From the NCBI GenBank assembly GCA_031271905.1, contig JAISUT010000056.1:41856-105855 (forward strand): DNA of 64,000 bases, in the 5' to 3' direction. Made by a program: the position numbers and the translations under genes. This document shows positions 1 to 9,243 of the stretch, piece by piece. Each line of letters begins with the position of its first letter. Positions within the stretch are counted from its first letter, which is position 1. This DNA comes from Acidobacteriota bacterium (lineage in GTDB: Bacteria; Acidobacteriota; UBA6911). The notes beneath the pieces are model-generated. The model saw only the letters and a list, made by a program, of their open reading frames with translations. It was not told the origin of the DNA and ran no database searches.

Positions 1-63
1 CTTCTTATGCTGCCGCGCCAGCCGGTTGTATTCCTTTTTCAGGGATGTGACGTCGTCCGACAT
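1..63 (-). CDS. 5' end of an unidentified gene, cut by window edge
   Basis: Only the first 21 codons lie in the window (MSDDVTSLKKEYNRLARQ...). The ATG is at 63-61, and a GGGACGGC Shine-Dalgarno-like stretch precedes it, inside the 12-base gap after the FIST gene stop. The charged, heptad-like start could be a coiled coil. FIST genes often lie beside signalling kinases or cyclases, so a sensor is plausible from context only. The product cannot be identified. Confidence 0.55.
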   Translation of the reverse strand, partial: MSDDVTSLKKEYNRLARQHKK

Positions 64-75
64 GTGCCGTCCCGG

Positions 76-1254
76 TCAGAACATGCAAAAGGTGATCGAA
101 CAGTTGTGGAAGCGGTTGGAGACCTGCCCGTCCTTGTAGCGGGCGGGGCATATCTCCCCCAGGCAGTAGGCGCCGAACAGGGTCAACCCCGGCGGAAGCA
201 TCTCCGAGAGGATGCGCCCCTCGGCGTCGCCGTCCGAACCGAGGATCATCGCCCGTCCGCCGCAGGAGATGCACATGGCGGTCGAGTAGGAGTAGCCTGG
301 ATGCGCCTCCCCGGCATCCAGCAACACCCGCATCGACTCGCGGCATGCCGCCATGATGTCCTCCTTCTTGATCAGGCAGATGTTGGCAAGCGTCCCGACC
401 GGCACGTCGCCAACGCACGTGCCGGAACCGTCCGCGAGGTCGAGCTTCGAGATGTGGCGCATCAGCGGGGTCTCGTCCTCGCCCTCGCGCGTCAGCATCA
501 TGGGGTACGAGGCGAACGCCAGCAGCGGGTCGTCCACGTCGGTCTTGAAGCCGAAGCCCTCCAGGTATCGGACGAAGGTTTCGTCGCCCACCATGCGGAC
601 GACGTTCTTCTCCGCGGCGGTGACGCGGCGGATCCTCTCGGCGAAGCGCGATGTGGCGTGGCGCAGCGAAAACACCGGGTGGACGTCGCCCCGGATGCCG
701 CAAAGGACCAGGCGGTCCCTGTACTCCCCGCCGGAGAAGAACACGCGCGGATGCTTGTGGTCGTAATCGTTGGAGGACATGCCGCCGATGACCGGCACGC
801 CGGGGGCGACGCGCGAGATCACGTCGGGGTACTGGTCGCCGGAGAAGTCCAGCCCGGAGGGGCAAAACGCCAGCAGGACGCCGGGAGGCGCGCCCTCCGC
901 GACGATCCTGCCGCAGGCGCCGGCGATGCGCTCCTCGCAATTGCCCGCGTCGAGCGGTTCGGAGACGGCGACGGGGAACTCGCAGTCGTCCGCAGTCAGG
1001 ACGGTCAACACCGCGCCGCCGTCCTGCCGCCCGCCGGAGTCGAGGGCGGCGAGCGTGGTCATGCCCGCGACCTCGAAGCCCAGGATGCCTTTCAATTCGC
1101 CGGTCAACGCCGCGCCGTCGGTGTCGGCGTCGCACAGGAGCAGGCCGATGGAGTTCTTCTGGAAGGCGATCTTCCCTTTGACCGACTCGGCGAGTTCGCG
1201 GGCGAGCCCCGCCGTGTCGTCCAGTTCGAAGCTGACAGCCGATGCGCTTTTCAT
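76..1254 (-). CDS. FIST-domain sensory protein
   Basis: A protein of about 392 residues with the FIST_N and FIST_C architecture. The N-terminal half carries the glycine-rich core (GGMSSNDYDH near the middle), and the C-terminal part holds the CISCGGR and FGAYCLGEI segments typical of FIST_C. FIST proteins are predicted intracellular ligand sensors, proposed to bind small molecules such as amino acids, that feed signal-transduction systems. The ORF track opens at 1287, but the ATG at 1254 follows a GAGAGGA ribosome site and removes an atypical basic leader, so I chose 1254. It follows cheD on the same strand after about 105 bases, so it is probably the distal part of the chemotaxis operon. The ligand is unknown. 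Confidence 0.85.
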   Translation of the reverse strand: MKSASAVSFELDDTAGLARELAESVKGKIAFQKNSIGLLLCDADTDGAALTGELKGILGFEVAGMTTLAALDSGGRQDGGAVLTVLTADDCEFPVAVSEPLDAGNCEERIAGACGRIVAEGAPPGVLLAFCPSGLDFSGDQYPDVISRVAPGVPVIGGMSSNDYDHKHPRVFFSGGEYRDRLVLCGIRGDVHPVFSLRHATSRFAERIRRVTAAEKNVVRMVGDETFVRYLEGFGFKTDVDDPLLAFASYPMMLTREGEDETPLMRHISKLDLADGSGTCVGDVPVGTLANICLIKKEDIMAACRESMRVLLDAGEAHPGYSYSTAMCISCGGRAMILGSDGDAEGRILSEMLPPGLTLFGAYCLGEICPARYKDGQVSNRFHNCSITFCMF

Positions 1255-1360
1255 GGTCGTTCCTCTCGTTCGTCCGGGGCGCGGCAAGACCGTGACGGGC
1301 GGTGCCTGCGCAGCCGCCGCCGTCGGAAGGCGCCGGGGAAACCGCCGGTGCGGGAAGACA

Positions 1361-1849
1361 TCACAGACGCCAATGGCCTTTGCCTGCGGAATAGATTAGC
1401 ACTTCGCCGCTGCCCACGTCGATGGATACCGTGCGGCTAATCGTGCCTCCGACGTCCTCCGACGCGATGGACAGCCCCTGGGCCCAGAGGATGCTCCGCA
1501 CGGCCTGCACGTTGCGCTTGCCGATGTTGAAGACGTCGTTCTTGTCCATGATGACGGCGCCGCCCGCCAGCTTCACGGACACGCCCAGCCCCTTGGCGCG
1601 GAAACCGATCCCGGACATGGCCTGGAAAAGGCGCGGCAACCCCGTGTCGGCGAAAAAGCCCGGTTTCTCGAGGGCGCGCTCGGGGTTCACGGCGGAGTCG
1701 GGCAGCGCGATGTGGATCATCCCCGCCGCAGGCAGGGCGGGACAGTGCATGATGACGGCGACGCAGGAGCCTAGCGCGTACGTCTTGATGGATGACGCGG
1801 CGTCCCTGGACACCCCGAAATCCCCGACCCCAAGGACGAGCTCGCTCAT
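1361..1849 (-). CDS. cheD: CheD chemoreceptor glutamine deamidase
   Basis: 162 residues, normal for CheD. The protein deamidates specific glutamines on methyl-accepting receptors and, in many bacteria, interacts with CheC to tune adaptation. The catalytic region is visible: Thr and Cys in TYALGSCVAV and His in GMIHIALPDS, matching the Cys-His-Thr arrangement of the family. The late IGKRNVQAV segment is also typical. The ATG overlaps the cheB stop by four bases (ATGA), so translation is coupled to cheB. No cheC or cheX is visible in this window. Confidence 0.93.
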   Translation of the reverse strand: MSELVLGVGDFGVSRDAASSIKTYALGSCVAVIMHCPALPAAGMIHIALPDSAVNPERALEKPGFFADTGLPRLFQAMSGIGFRAKGLGVSVKLAGGAVIMDKNDVFNIGKRNVQAVRSILWAQGLSIASEDVGGTISRTVSIDVGSGEVLIYSAGKGHWRL

Positions 1850-2907
1850 CTGGACATCTCTTTCAACAGGCAGATGATCTCCACCGGCATCTTGTCCAGG
1901 GGGACGAGCCTTTCCGCCCCCCCTTTTTCAAATGCCACCTTGGGCATGCCGAAGACGACGCAGCTCTCCTCGTCCTGGGCGATGTTGCGCCCCCCCGCCT
2001 GGCGCATCCGCAACATCCCCTCGGCGCCGTCCGACCCCATGCCCGTGAGCATCACGCCGACGGCGTTGGGGCCCACCTCGTGGGCGACCGAGTCCATCAT
2101 CACGTCCACCGAGGGGCAATGGCCGCTGACTTTCGGCCCCTCGTGGCACGCCACCTGGTAAGTCCCGCCGCTGCGGATGACCTTGAGCTGCTTCCCGCCG
2201 GGGGCGATCAGGACATGGCCGGAACGCACCCGGTCGCCGCTCACCGCCTCCTTGACCTTCATCGCGCACAGATCGTCCAGGCGGTCGGCGAACATCTTGG
2301 TGAACCCCGCCGGCATGTGTTGCACCACCACCACCCCCGGCATGTCGGCGGGGAAGCGGGTGAGCAGCGCCCTGAGCGCCTCGGTGCCGCCGGTGGAGGC
2401 GCCGATGGCGATGACCTTGTCGGTCGAGCCCGCCAGCCAGGTCTTCTGCTCGGCGGTGACGTTCCTCGCGACCGCCTGCCGGTCTTTCTTCCAATGGGAG
2501 ACGTTGGCGCGCGCCGCGATCTTGACCTTCTCGCACAAGGTGGCGATCATGCCCTGTAAACCGGCGGCCATGTTGGCGGTCGGCTTGGTGACGAAATCGA
2601 CCGCGCCCGCGTCCAGGGCGTCCAGCGTGATCTGGCCGCCCCTCTGGGTCAGCGAGCTGACCATGACGACCGGCAGGGGGTGCTGCGGCATCAGCCGCCG
2701 CAGGAACTGGACGCCGTCCATCTTGGGCATCTCCACGTCCAGCGTCAGGACGTCGGGCCGCAACTCCATGATCTTGTCCCGCGCCATGTACGGGTCGTTC
2801 GCCGTGCCGACCACCACGATGTCGGGGTCCATGCCCAACCCCCGCGAGAGTATCTGCCGCACCAGCGCGGAGTCGTCGACGACCAGGACGCGAATCTTAC
2901 CTTGCAT
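1846..2907 (-). CDS. cheB: CheB chemotaxis response regulator / protein-glutamate methylesterase
   Basis: 353 residues. An N-terminal receiver domain (about 5-120) has the acidic pair in VVDDSA, the phospho-acceptor Asp in TLDVEMPKMDG and the switch Lys in VTKP. The C-terminal methylesterase domain (about 165-350) has the catalytic triad motifs GASTGG (Ser), QHMP (His) and GMGSDGAEG (Asp). It removes methyl groups from receptors and so opposes CheR. The start overlaps the end of cheR by 11 bases and the end overlaps cheD by 4, which indicates one tightly coupled operon. Confidence 0.97.
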   Translation of the reverse strand: MQGKIRVLVVDDSALVRQILSRGLGMDPDIVVVGTANDPYMARDKIMELRPDVLTLDVEMPKMDGVQFLRRLMPQHPLPVVMVSSLTQRGGQITLDALDAGAVDFVTKPTANMAAGLQGMIATLCEKVKIAARANVSHWKKDRQAVARNVTAEQKTWLAGSTDKVIAIGASTGGTEALRALLTRFPADMPGVVVVQHMPAGFTKMFADRLDDLCAMKVKEAVSGDRVRSGHVLIAPGGKQLKVIRSGGTYQVACHEGPKVSGHCPSVDVMMDSVAHEVGPNAVGVMLTGMGSDGAEGMLRMRQAGGRNIAQDEESCVVFGMPKVAFEKGGAERLVPLDKMPVEIICLLKEMSR

Positions 2908-3781
2908 CTGAAACCACCGCCTTCTGATACAACGCAGGCTGGATGTACCTGTACGCCTGCTGCTTCCTCCCCAAGGTCTCCGAATGGCCGATGAACAGGT
3001 ATCCGCCCGGCTCGGTCACCTCGTAGAAGCGGTTGACCACCTTCTGCTTGTCGTTCTCGTCGAAATAGATCATGACGTTGCGGCAGAAGATGACGTGGAA
3101 CGGCTTCCGGAACGGGTAGGATCTGTTCATCAGGTTGAAGCGCCGGAACGTCGCGTCCCGGCGCAGACGGTCTGCGATCCTGTAGCTGCCGTCGCCGAGG
3201 CGCGACGTGTATTTTTCGCGCAAGCGCGGCGGCAACGACGCGATCTTGTCCTCGCTGTAGACCCCCTCCTTGGCGACATCCAGCACCTGCTCCGAGATGT
3301 CGGTCGCCAAGATCCCCGCCTTCCAGTCGCTGGCGCCGGCGCCGAAGAACTCCGCCATGAGCATCAGCAGCATGTACGCCTCCTCGCCCGTGGAGCAGCC
3401 CGCGCACCAGACGCGCAGGTCGTTCTCGCCCTTGGCGCGCAACGACGCCGTGATCGCAGGCAACGCCACTTTGGAGAAATACTCGAAGTGGTCGTTCTCG
3501 CGGTTGAAGAAGGTGTGGTTGGTCGAGATGCGGTTGACCAGCTCCTGCACCTGCCGCCGGTCGCTGCTCTTCGTCAGATGGTCGTAGTAGTTCTGGAAGG
3601 AGCCGAAGCCGGAGTCGCGGATGATCTTCTGCAGCCGCGAGACCAGCAGGGAGCGTTTCTTGTCCGTCAAGTGGATGCCGAACCGCCGGTGGATGTAGGT
3701 GCGGAAGAGGTCGAACTCCGCACCGCTGATGTCCATCAGGTAATGGTTGTTGAGGTTGGCTTCCATGGCCGGACCCGTCAT
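2897..3781 (-). CDS. cheR: CheR chemotaxis protein methyltransferase
   Basis: About 294 residues. An N-terminal helical CheR_N domain is followed by the SAM-dependent methyltransferase domain. The SAM loop is VWCAGCSTGEEAY, the following acidic strand is ILATDIS, and the VIFCRNVMIYFD segment near residue 230 is diagnostic. It methylates glutamates on chemoreceptors. An alternative start at 3766 (MEANL) exists, but a GGAAGG ribosome site supports 3781. It sits between mcp (24-base gap) and cheB (overlap). Confidence 0.96.
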   Translation of the reverse strand: MTGPAMEANLNNHYLMDISGAEFDLFRTYIHRRFGIHLTDKKRSLLVSRLQKIIRDSGFGSFQNYYDHLTKSSDRRQVQELVNRISTNHTFFNRENDHFEYFSKVALPAITASLRAKGENDLRVWCAGCSTGEEAYMLLMLMAEFFGAGASDWKAGILATDISEQVLDVAKEGVYSEDKIASLPPRLREKYTSRLGDGSYRIADRLRRDATFRRFNLMNRSYPFRKPFHVIFCRNVMIYFDENDKQKVVNRFYEVTEPGGYLFIGHSETLGRKQQAYRYIQPALYQKAVVSDAR

Positions 3782-3805
3782 CTCCGCACGCCTTCCATTT
3801 TCAAA

Positions 3806-5692
3806 CTAATAGCGTCCGAACTCGCTGTCATCCAGCGCGATGAAATCGTCGGACGCCTTCGTCTGCTTCTGCACCTCCCGCGCCGCCAGGTGGGGCGGGA
3901 ACTCGTCGGCGAAATCCTCCGCCGTCTTCGGCCAGTTGCGCTCGTCCCCGCGCTTGCCGGGGCGTTTGGCGGGCGGTTCGGCGACCCCCCTGTCGCCTTC
4001 GCCCTGATGGGGCTGCCCCTGGTTGCGGAGCTTGAACCGGTTGAGGAGCTTGCGCAGATGCTGCGCCTGGCTCGCCAGCTCTTCGCTCGCCGCCGCGCTC
4101 TCCTCGGCGTTGGCGGTGTTCTGCTGGGTGACGCTCTCGATCTGGCTCAACCCCTGGTTGATCTGGCCGATGCCCTGCGACTGCTCGTTGGAGGCGGCGG
4201 CGATCTCCGCCACCAGATCCGTGGTCTTGGTGATGCCGGTGACGATCTCGGACAGGGCCGCAGCCGTGCGCTTGGCGATGTCCACGCCGTGCTCGGCCTT
4301 GCCGACCGAGCCTTCGATCAGGTCGGCGGTCTCACGCGCCGCCTGGGCGCTGCGGGCGGCGAGGTTGCGCACCTCCTCCGCCACCACGGCGAAGCCCTTG
4401 CCGTGCTGCCCCGCGCGGGCCGCCTCCACCGCCGCGTTCAACGCCAGGAGGTTGGTCTGGAAGGCGATCTCGTCGATCACCTTGATGATCTTGGAGATGT
4501 TCTGGCCGGAGGCGTTGATGTCGTCCATGGCGGCCATCATCTCCTTCATCTGCTCGTTCCCTTTCTCCGCCGCGCTCCGGGCCTGGGTGGAGAGCTGGTT
4601 GGCCTGCGCCGCGTTCTCGGCGTTTTGCTTGGTCTGGGCGCTGATCTCCGTCATGGAGCTGGTGATCTGCTCCAGGGAGCTGGCCTGCTCGGTGGCGCCT
4701 TGCGAGAGCGACTGGCTGGAGTCGGAGACCTGCGTGGAGCCTCCGGCGATCTGGTTGCCCGCGGTCTGCACCTGTTCGAGGATGCCGTTGAGCGTCTCGG
4801 TCATGGACTTGAGGGCGCGGCCGAACTGGTCTTTCTCCGAGCGCACCGGGACGTCCACGTCCAGGTTCCCCTTGGCGATCTCCTCCGCAACGCCCGCCGC
4901 CGCCCCGAGCGTCTCCGCGATGCTGTCGAAGTTCTGGATGAGCACGCCGAGCTCGTCCTTGCGGTCTTCGGTGATGCGCACGCTGAAATCGCCCTTGACG
5001 ATCTCCGTCGCCATCCCCAGGACTTTTTTGATCGGGACCGTGATGCTCCGCTCCAGGAAGAAACCCAGGACGATGGCGGCGACGAAGACGGCGCCGAAAG
5101 TCAGCGAGATCATCAAGAGGACGAAGTTGTACGTGGACGCCTCCTCCGTCTCCAGGTCGGAGACGAGCTTGTCGTTGATCGCCTGGATCTTCGCCATGTC
5201 CTCGCGCATGGATTCGAACCTGTCCGCGCCGGTGCCCTCGTCCAGCATCTTCAAGGCGGCGGAGCGATCCGAGTTGCGGAGGGCGTCGATGCGCTTCCTG
5301 GAACTCTCCACCCAGGCGTTCAGATGGGTTTGGAACACCGGGTCGATGGCCCTGGACTCGTCGCTTACGAATGTCGCGACCGCCTTCGCCCAGCTCTCTT
5401 TCGCCTGCGCCACGTTCTCTTCATACTCCTTGTTCAGCTTGTCGAACTTCTCCGTGCCCGGCTCGGTGAAGGTCATCGTCCGGAGCGCCACGCGGGCCTG
5501 TTGGAGGTCGCGGTCTGCGCTCAGGATGCCGTTCGTGACGGGGAGCCGGTGGTGGATGGCCGTGTCGCACAACGTCTTTATGATGCCCAGCCCCCTGTAG
5601 CTCATAAAGGCCAGGACCCCCGTCAACAGCAACACGACGGCGAAGCTGCTCAGCAACTTCATTCCGATCTTGAGATCTCTAAACCACTTCAT
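3806..5692 (-). CDS. Methyl-accepting chemotaxis protein with periplasmic four-helix-bundle sensor
   Basis: 628 residues from the ATG at 5692, which follows a strong GGAGGGGAG site; the track start at 5725 adds an unlikely leader. It has a first membrane segment at about 10-32, a helical periplasmic 4HB-type domain at about 35-190, a second membrane segment at about 192-212, then HAMP. The cytoplasmic signalling hairpin has its tip at [21 protein letters not shown]. The tail after the hairpin is Pro- and charge-rich and ends in DDSEFGRY. I see no clear xWxxF CheR-tethering pentapeptide. As the only receptor in the operon, it is the likely dedicated input to this CheA. The ligand is unknown. 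Confidence 0.95.
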   Translation of the reverse strand: MKWFRDLKIGMKLLSSFAVVLLLTGVLAFMSYRGLGIIKTLCDTAIHHRLPVTNGILSADRDLQQARVALRTMTFTEPGTEKFDKLNKEYEENVAQAKESWAKAVATFVSDESRAIDPVFQTHLNAWVESSRKRIDALRNSDRSAALKMLDEGTGADRFESMREDMAKIQAINDKLVSDLETEEASTYNFVLLMISLTFGAVFVAAIVLGFFLERSITVPIKKVLGMATEIVKGDFSVRITEDRKDELGVLIQNFDSIAETLGAAAGVAEEIAKGNLDVDVPVRSEKDQFGRALKSMTETLNGILEQVQTAGNQIAGGSTQVSDSSQSLSQGATEQASSLEQITSSMTEISAQTKQNAENAAQANQLSTQARSAAEKGNEQMKEMMAAMDDINASGQNISKIIKVIDEIAFQTNLLALNAAVEAARAGQHGKGFAVVAEEVRNLAARSAQAARETADLIEGSVGKAEHGVDIAKRTAAALSEIVTGITKTTDLVAEIAAASNEQSQGIGQINQGLSQIESVTQQNTANAEESAAASEELASQAQHLRKLLNRFKLRNQGQPHQGEGDRGVAEPPAKRPGKRGDERNWPKTAEDFADEFPPHLAAREVQKQTKASDDFIALDDSEFGRY

Positions 5693-5804
5693 AGCACTCC
5701 CCTCCACAACGCAAAGTAATTCCAAAACCCGTCTGCAAGGCCCGCCGCCCGCCGCGCCGACGCGACGGCGTGGGCTCGACGCCCCGCGGCCTTACGCGCG
5801 CCCC

Positions 5805-6323
5805 TCAGTCCGCGGCCTGCGCGTGTTCCGCGGCATCCTCGTACAGCAGCCGCCGGACGTCGAGGAGTATCTTGACCTCGCCCCCCGCCTTGCCGATGCC
5901 CTGTATGTAGCTGGGGCCGCCCTTGCCCGTGTGGGGCGCGGGCTCGATCTGGTCTTCGGGGATGGACGCCACCTCGTTGACCTTGTCCACCACCAGCCCC
6001 ACGGCCTTGTCCTCGACGTTGACCACCACGATGCATGTGCGCTCGTCGTACTCCCGCTCCGGGAGGTTGAAACGGATGCGCACGTCCATCACCGGGATGA
6101 CCTTGCCGCGCAGGTTGATGACCCCTTTGACGAAGCGGGGCAGGTCGGGGACGTCGGTTATCTTCTGGATGCCGATGATCTCCGTGACGTAGCGGATCTC
6201 GAAGCCGTAGTCCTCGTTCGCCAGGCGAAAGGTGAGGAACCGCCCTTTCAGCGTGTCCTCCTCGACGCCCATGACATCCTCATCGACCGTTTTCTCTGCC
6301 AGCGCACTTCCCATTTTCCCCAT
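5805..6323 (-). CDS. cheW: CheW chemotaxis coupling protein
   Basis: About 170 residues in the real product; the ORF track start at 6467 adds a low-complexity leader with no ribosome site. Plausible starts are ATG 6323 (MGKMGS) and ATG 6314 (MGSALAEK). The CheW fold is clear: FLTFRLANEDYGFEI, the EIIG and ITDVPDLP segments, the VKGVINLRGKVIPVMD core, and the late VDKVNEV strand. It bridges the receptor and the CheA P5 domain. It lies between cheA and mcp, in operon order. Confidence 0.94.
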   Translation of the reverse strand: MGKMGSALAEKTVDEDVMGVEEDTLKGRFLTFRLANEDYGFEIRYVTEIIGIQKITDVPDLPRFVKGVINLRGKVIPVMDVRIRFNLPEREYDERTCIVVVNVEDKAVGLVVDKVNEVASIPEDQIEPAPHTGKGGPSYIQGIGKAGGEVKILLDVRRLLYEDAAEHAQAAD

Positions 6324-6483
6324 CCTGTTTTTTTTCGGCCCGTGGCACGCCGCCCGTGGCAAGTATCCATACCCTGTGTGACGCGACCGCGTCACGCCTG
6401 CCGCCACGGCGCCCCGTCTGCGGCATCCCATCCCTATCGCCCCTTCCCGGCCCCCGGTTCGCCGCACCGGTCGCGACGCCCCG

Positions 6484-8973
6484 TCACACGCCCGCCGCCT
6501 GCAACTCCCGCTCGTACTCCAGCTCCACCAGCGAACCGATGTCCAGGATCAGGCAGACCTCGCCGTTGCCCAGGATGGTGCAGCCGGAGATGCCCCGTAT
6601 GTTGCCGATGTAGTCGGACAACCCCTTGATGACGGTCTGCTGCTGCCCCAGGATCTCGTCCACCTGGAGGCAGAAGCTGACCCCCTGGTCCTCCATCACG
6701 ACCAGGACGCCATCTTCGACCTGCTCGAAGTCGTCCTGTTCCTGGAGCAGGTCGGCGAGCCGCCGGATGGGGAAGAACTTGTCCCGTATCTGCGCCATCC
6801 GCCGCCCGTCGGGCATCACGGTGATGTCGCCCGCCGTGGGGCGTATGATCTCCCGGATGGCGATCAACGGCGCGATGCACTTGGTCTTGCCCACCCGTAT
6901 GAGCATGCCGTCGATGATGGCGAGCGTCAGCGGGATGCGCAGCTTCATCTGCGTGCCCTTGCCCGGCTTGCTCTGGATGTCGATCTTCCCCTTGATCTTC
7001 TCCAAGTTCTGCTTCACGACGTCCATGCCGACGCCGCGCCCGGAGATGTCGGTGACCTTCTCGGCGGTGGAGAAGCCGGGCTGGAAGATCAGCCCGAACA
7101 CGGCCTTCTCCGACAGGTCGGCGCCGTCGCCTTGGACGAGCCCCTTGCCGCGCGCCTTCTCCAATATCTTCTCCTTGTCCAGCCCCCGCCCGTCGTCCTC
7201 GACGGTGATCCAGATCTCGCCCTCCTCGTGGCGCGCCGAGAGCCTGACCACGCCCGTCTCGGGCTTGCCCGACTTGACCCGCTCGTCCGGGGTCTCCAGG
7301 CCGTGGTCGAGGGAGTTGCGCAACAGGTGCACCAAGGGGTCGGTGATGGTCTCGACCACGGTCTTGTCCACCTCCGTCTCCTCGCCCGACAGTTGCAGGT
7401 CCACCTTCTTGCCCGACTTGACCGAGAGGTCGTGGACCAGGCGGATCATCTTTTTGAACAGGCCGGATACCGGGATCATGCGGATGGTCATCGCCATCTC
7501 CTGCAACTCCCGGATGAGCTTCTCCATCTGCTGCGCCGCCTTGTTGAAGTTCTCCAGGTGCAGACCCGCCAGGTCGGGGTTGTTGACCAGCATGTTCTCG
7601 GCGATGACCAGCTCGCCGATGACGTTGATCAGGTCGTCGAGCTTGCCGAGGTCCACGCGGATGTCCTGGCGCTTGAGCTGGGCGGGCTTCGCGCCCCCCG
7701 AAGACGGCGGGAGGATGGGGGGGGTGTTCTTCCGCTCCTCCTGCTCGTGCAGGGCGGCCTCGACCTGCTCCGGCGTGACCTTCCCCATCTCCACGAGCCG
7801 TTCGCCGATGGGGCCGGGCTGCTTGGAGAGCGCCTCGTCCACGGCCTCCTTCTCGACCAGCCCCTGGCGCACCAGTATCTCCCCGACGCGGGGCACGGTC
7901 AGGTTCTTGATGGCGTCGACGAACTGGTCGATGTCGGCGATCTGCCCTGCGCCCCCGCGCCCGATGTCGGCGATGGAGTTTTTCAAGGCGTCGATGTAGC
8001 CGAGGAGGAACTCGGCGGGGTTGTCGATGTTGGTCGGCACCCCCTCCCGCACCTCGTCCAGCAAGCTCTCCATGTTATGCGCGAGCCGCTCCGGATCCTT
8101 GTACCCGAAGAAACCGCAGTTGCCTTTGAAGCTGTGGACGTTGCGGAACACGTCCGAGACCAGGTCGATGTTCTCCGGGCTTTCAGACCAGAGCAGCAAC
8201 CCCTGTTCGATGGCGTGCAACAGGTCGTCGGACTCTTGGACGAAGGCGCCGAGCATCTCGGGCGGGATGAGGTCGGCGGGGTCGTCCGCCACATCTCGCC
8301 CCCCGTCCCCCCCTGCGCCGTCCGCCGGCGTCGCCGCGCCGGGGGCGGGTTCGGCGGCCGCCGCGTCGCAGCTTTCCGCAGCCTTCTCTGCGGCGGCGAT
8401 GGCCGCCTCCAGGAGTTGCTTCATCTGCGCGGACTTCTCCTGCATGGCCTCGTCGTTGCCGTCATGCTCCAGCCTGTCGAGGGACTCCTTTGCGAAATCG
8501 CAGGTCTGGCAGAGCAGATCCACGTGTCCGGGCTGCATCTTCACCTTGCCCGAACGGATGCGGTCGAGCAGGCTTTCCGCCGCGTGGGCGGAGGCGACGA
8601 TGTTGTTGAGCCCGAGGAAGCCCGCGCTCCCCTTCATGGAGTGGAAGAGCCGGAAGATGGCGTTCATGGTCTCGCCGTCGCCGTTGATCTGCGCGAACAC
8701 CCGGCACTGCTTGCACCCCGCCTCCGAGCTCGCATAGGGGCAGGTCTGGTCGCCACCGCCGACGTACCCCTTGTGCAGCCAGCACGGGTAGTCGATCCTG
8801 TTGCCGTGGCGCGGGCAGCCGGTGTTCTCGCAACCGAGCGTCGCCCAGCAGTCGGCGTCGTGGCAGTGCTGCCCCAACTCGATGATGGTCGGTTCGAGCT
8901 GTTCGATCATCTCACGGTTTTCCTGGATGAAATCGACCAGTATCTCGTCTAACTCGTTGAAGACTTCGCTCAT
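6484..8973 (-). CDS. cheA: CheA chemotaxis histidine kinase with two Hpt domains and a cysteine-rich insert
   Basis: About 830 residues. Two Hpt modules are present: HSMKGSAGF (His about 113) and HSFKGNCGF (His about 282). Residues about 39-95 inside the first Hpt region form a cysteine-rich insert (CWATLGC, GCPRHGN, PCWLHKG, CKQCRVF) resembling the two-CW pattern of bacterial sensors. Residues about 364-412 hold a tandem GEILVRQGL / GERLVEMGK element similar to MshEN-type motifs. The P3 dimerisation, P4 kinase (HLLRNSLDHG, DDGRGL, GRGVGMDVV) and P5 CheW-like domains follow in order. The ATG at 8973 has a GGGAG site at good spacing; 8979 is the alternative. It is first in the che operon. No cheY lies in the window, so the phospho-acceptor regulator must be elsewhere. 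Confidence 0.96.
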   Translation of the reverse strand: MSEVFNELDEILVDFIQENREMIEQLEPTIIELGQHCHDADCWATLGCENTGCPRHGNRIDYPCWLHKGYVGGGDQTCPYASSEAGCKQCRVFAQINGDGETMNAIFRLFHSMKGSAGFLGLNNIVASAHAAESLLDRIRSGKVKMQPGHVDLLCQTCDFAKESLDRLEHDGNDEAMQEKSAQMKQLLEAAIAAAEKAAESCDAAAAEPAPGAATPADGAGGDGGRDVADDPADLIPPEMLGAFVQESDDLLHAIEQGLLLWSESPENIDLVSDVFRNVHSFKGNCGFFGYKDPERLAHNMESLLDEVREGVPTNIDNPAEFLLGYIDALKNSIADIGRGGAGQIADIDQFVDAIKNLTVPRVGEILVRQGLVEKEAVDEALSKQPGPIGERLVEMGKVTPEQVEAALHEQEERKNTPPILPPSSGGAKPAQLKRQDIRVDLGKLDDLINVIGELVIAENMLVNNPDLAGLHLENFNKAAQQMEKLIRELQEMAMTIRMIPVSGLFKKMIRLVHDLSVKSGKKVDLQLSGEETEVDKTVVETITDPLVHLLRNSLDHGLETPDERVKSGKPETGVVRLSARHEEGEIWITVEDDGRGLDKEKILEKARGKGLVQGDGADLSEKAVFGLIFQPGFSTAEKVTDISGRGVGMDVVKQNLEKIKGKIDIQSKPGKGTQMKLRIPLTLAIIDGMLIRVGKTKCIAPLIAIREIIRPTAGDITVMPDGRRMAQIRDKFFPIRRLADLLQEQDDFEQVEDGVLVVMEDQGVSFCLQVDEILGQQQTVIKGLSDYIGNIRGISGCTILGNGEVCLILDIGSLVELEYERELQAAGV

Positions 8974-9243
8974 CCCCATCTCCCGCCTGGCGGCTCAGGT
9001 TTGTCCGGGTCTACATATCGTCGCCGCGCCCCCGCACCGTAATTTTTTTCGGGCGAAACGCGGCAAAAAACGCTGTAGCCGTCGTCGGTTTCGCTTTCGG
9101 CGCAGGCGGGGGATGCAAGGGGGGGGGCCAAGGGGGGCCATGGAAGGCCTATGGATGGAATGGGGACGCCGCCCGCCGGGGTCGTTTCAAATCATGCGTG
9201 GATGTTGCAGGGAAGCCCGCCGGGGTCGGCGGACGCGCCGGTT
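8974..9243. other. Intergenic region before the che operon
   Basis: This 270-base stretch separates the argF stop from cheA; both genes are on the minus strand. It should hold the che operon promoter and the 5' leader. I see A/T-rich patches (reverse strand GTTTTTTGCC and CGAAAAAAATTACGG) and a run of nine G at about 9119-9127, but no convincing sigma-28 or sigma-70 pair. No gene is supported here. Confidence 0.5.

Noticed and set aside
2984-5719. 911-codon open frame on the plus strand opposite mcp and cheR
   Set aside because: Composition is Arg/Leu/His-rich antisense typical of high G+C genes; mcp and cheR on the other strand have full motifs.
9119-9127. Run of nine G before the che operon as a second phase-variable tract
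   Set aside because: It is intergenic, short, lies nearer argF than cheA, and no promoter spacing depends on it visibly.
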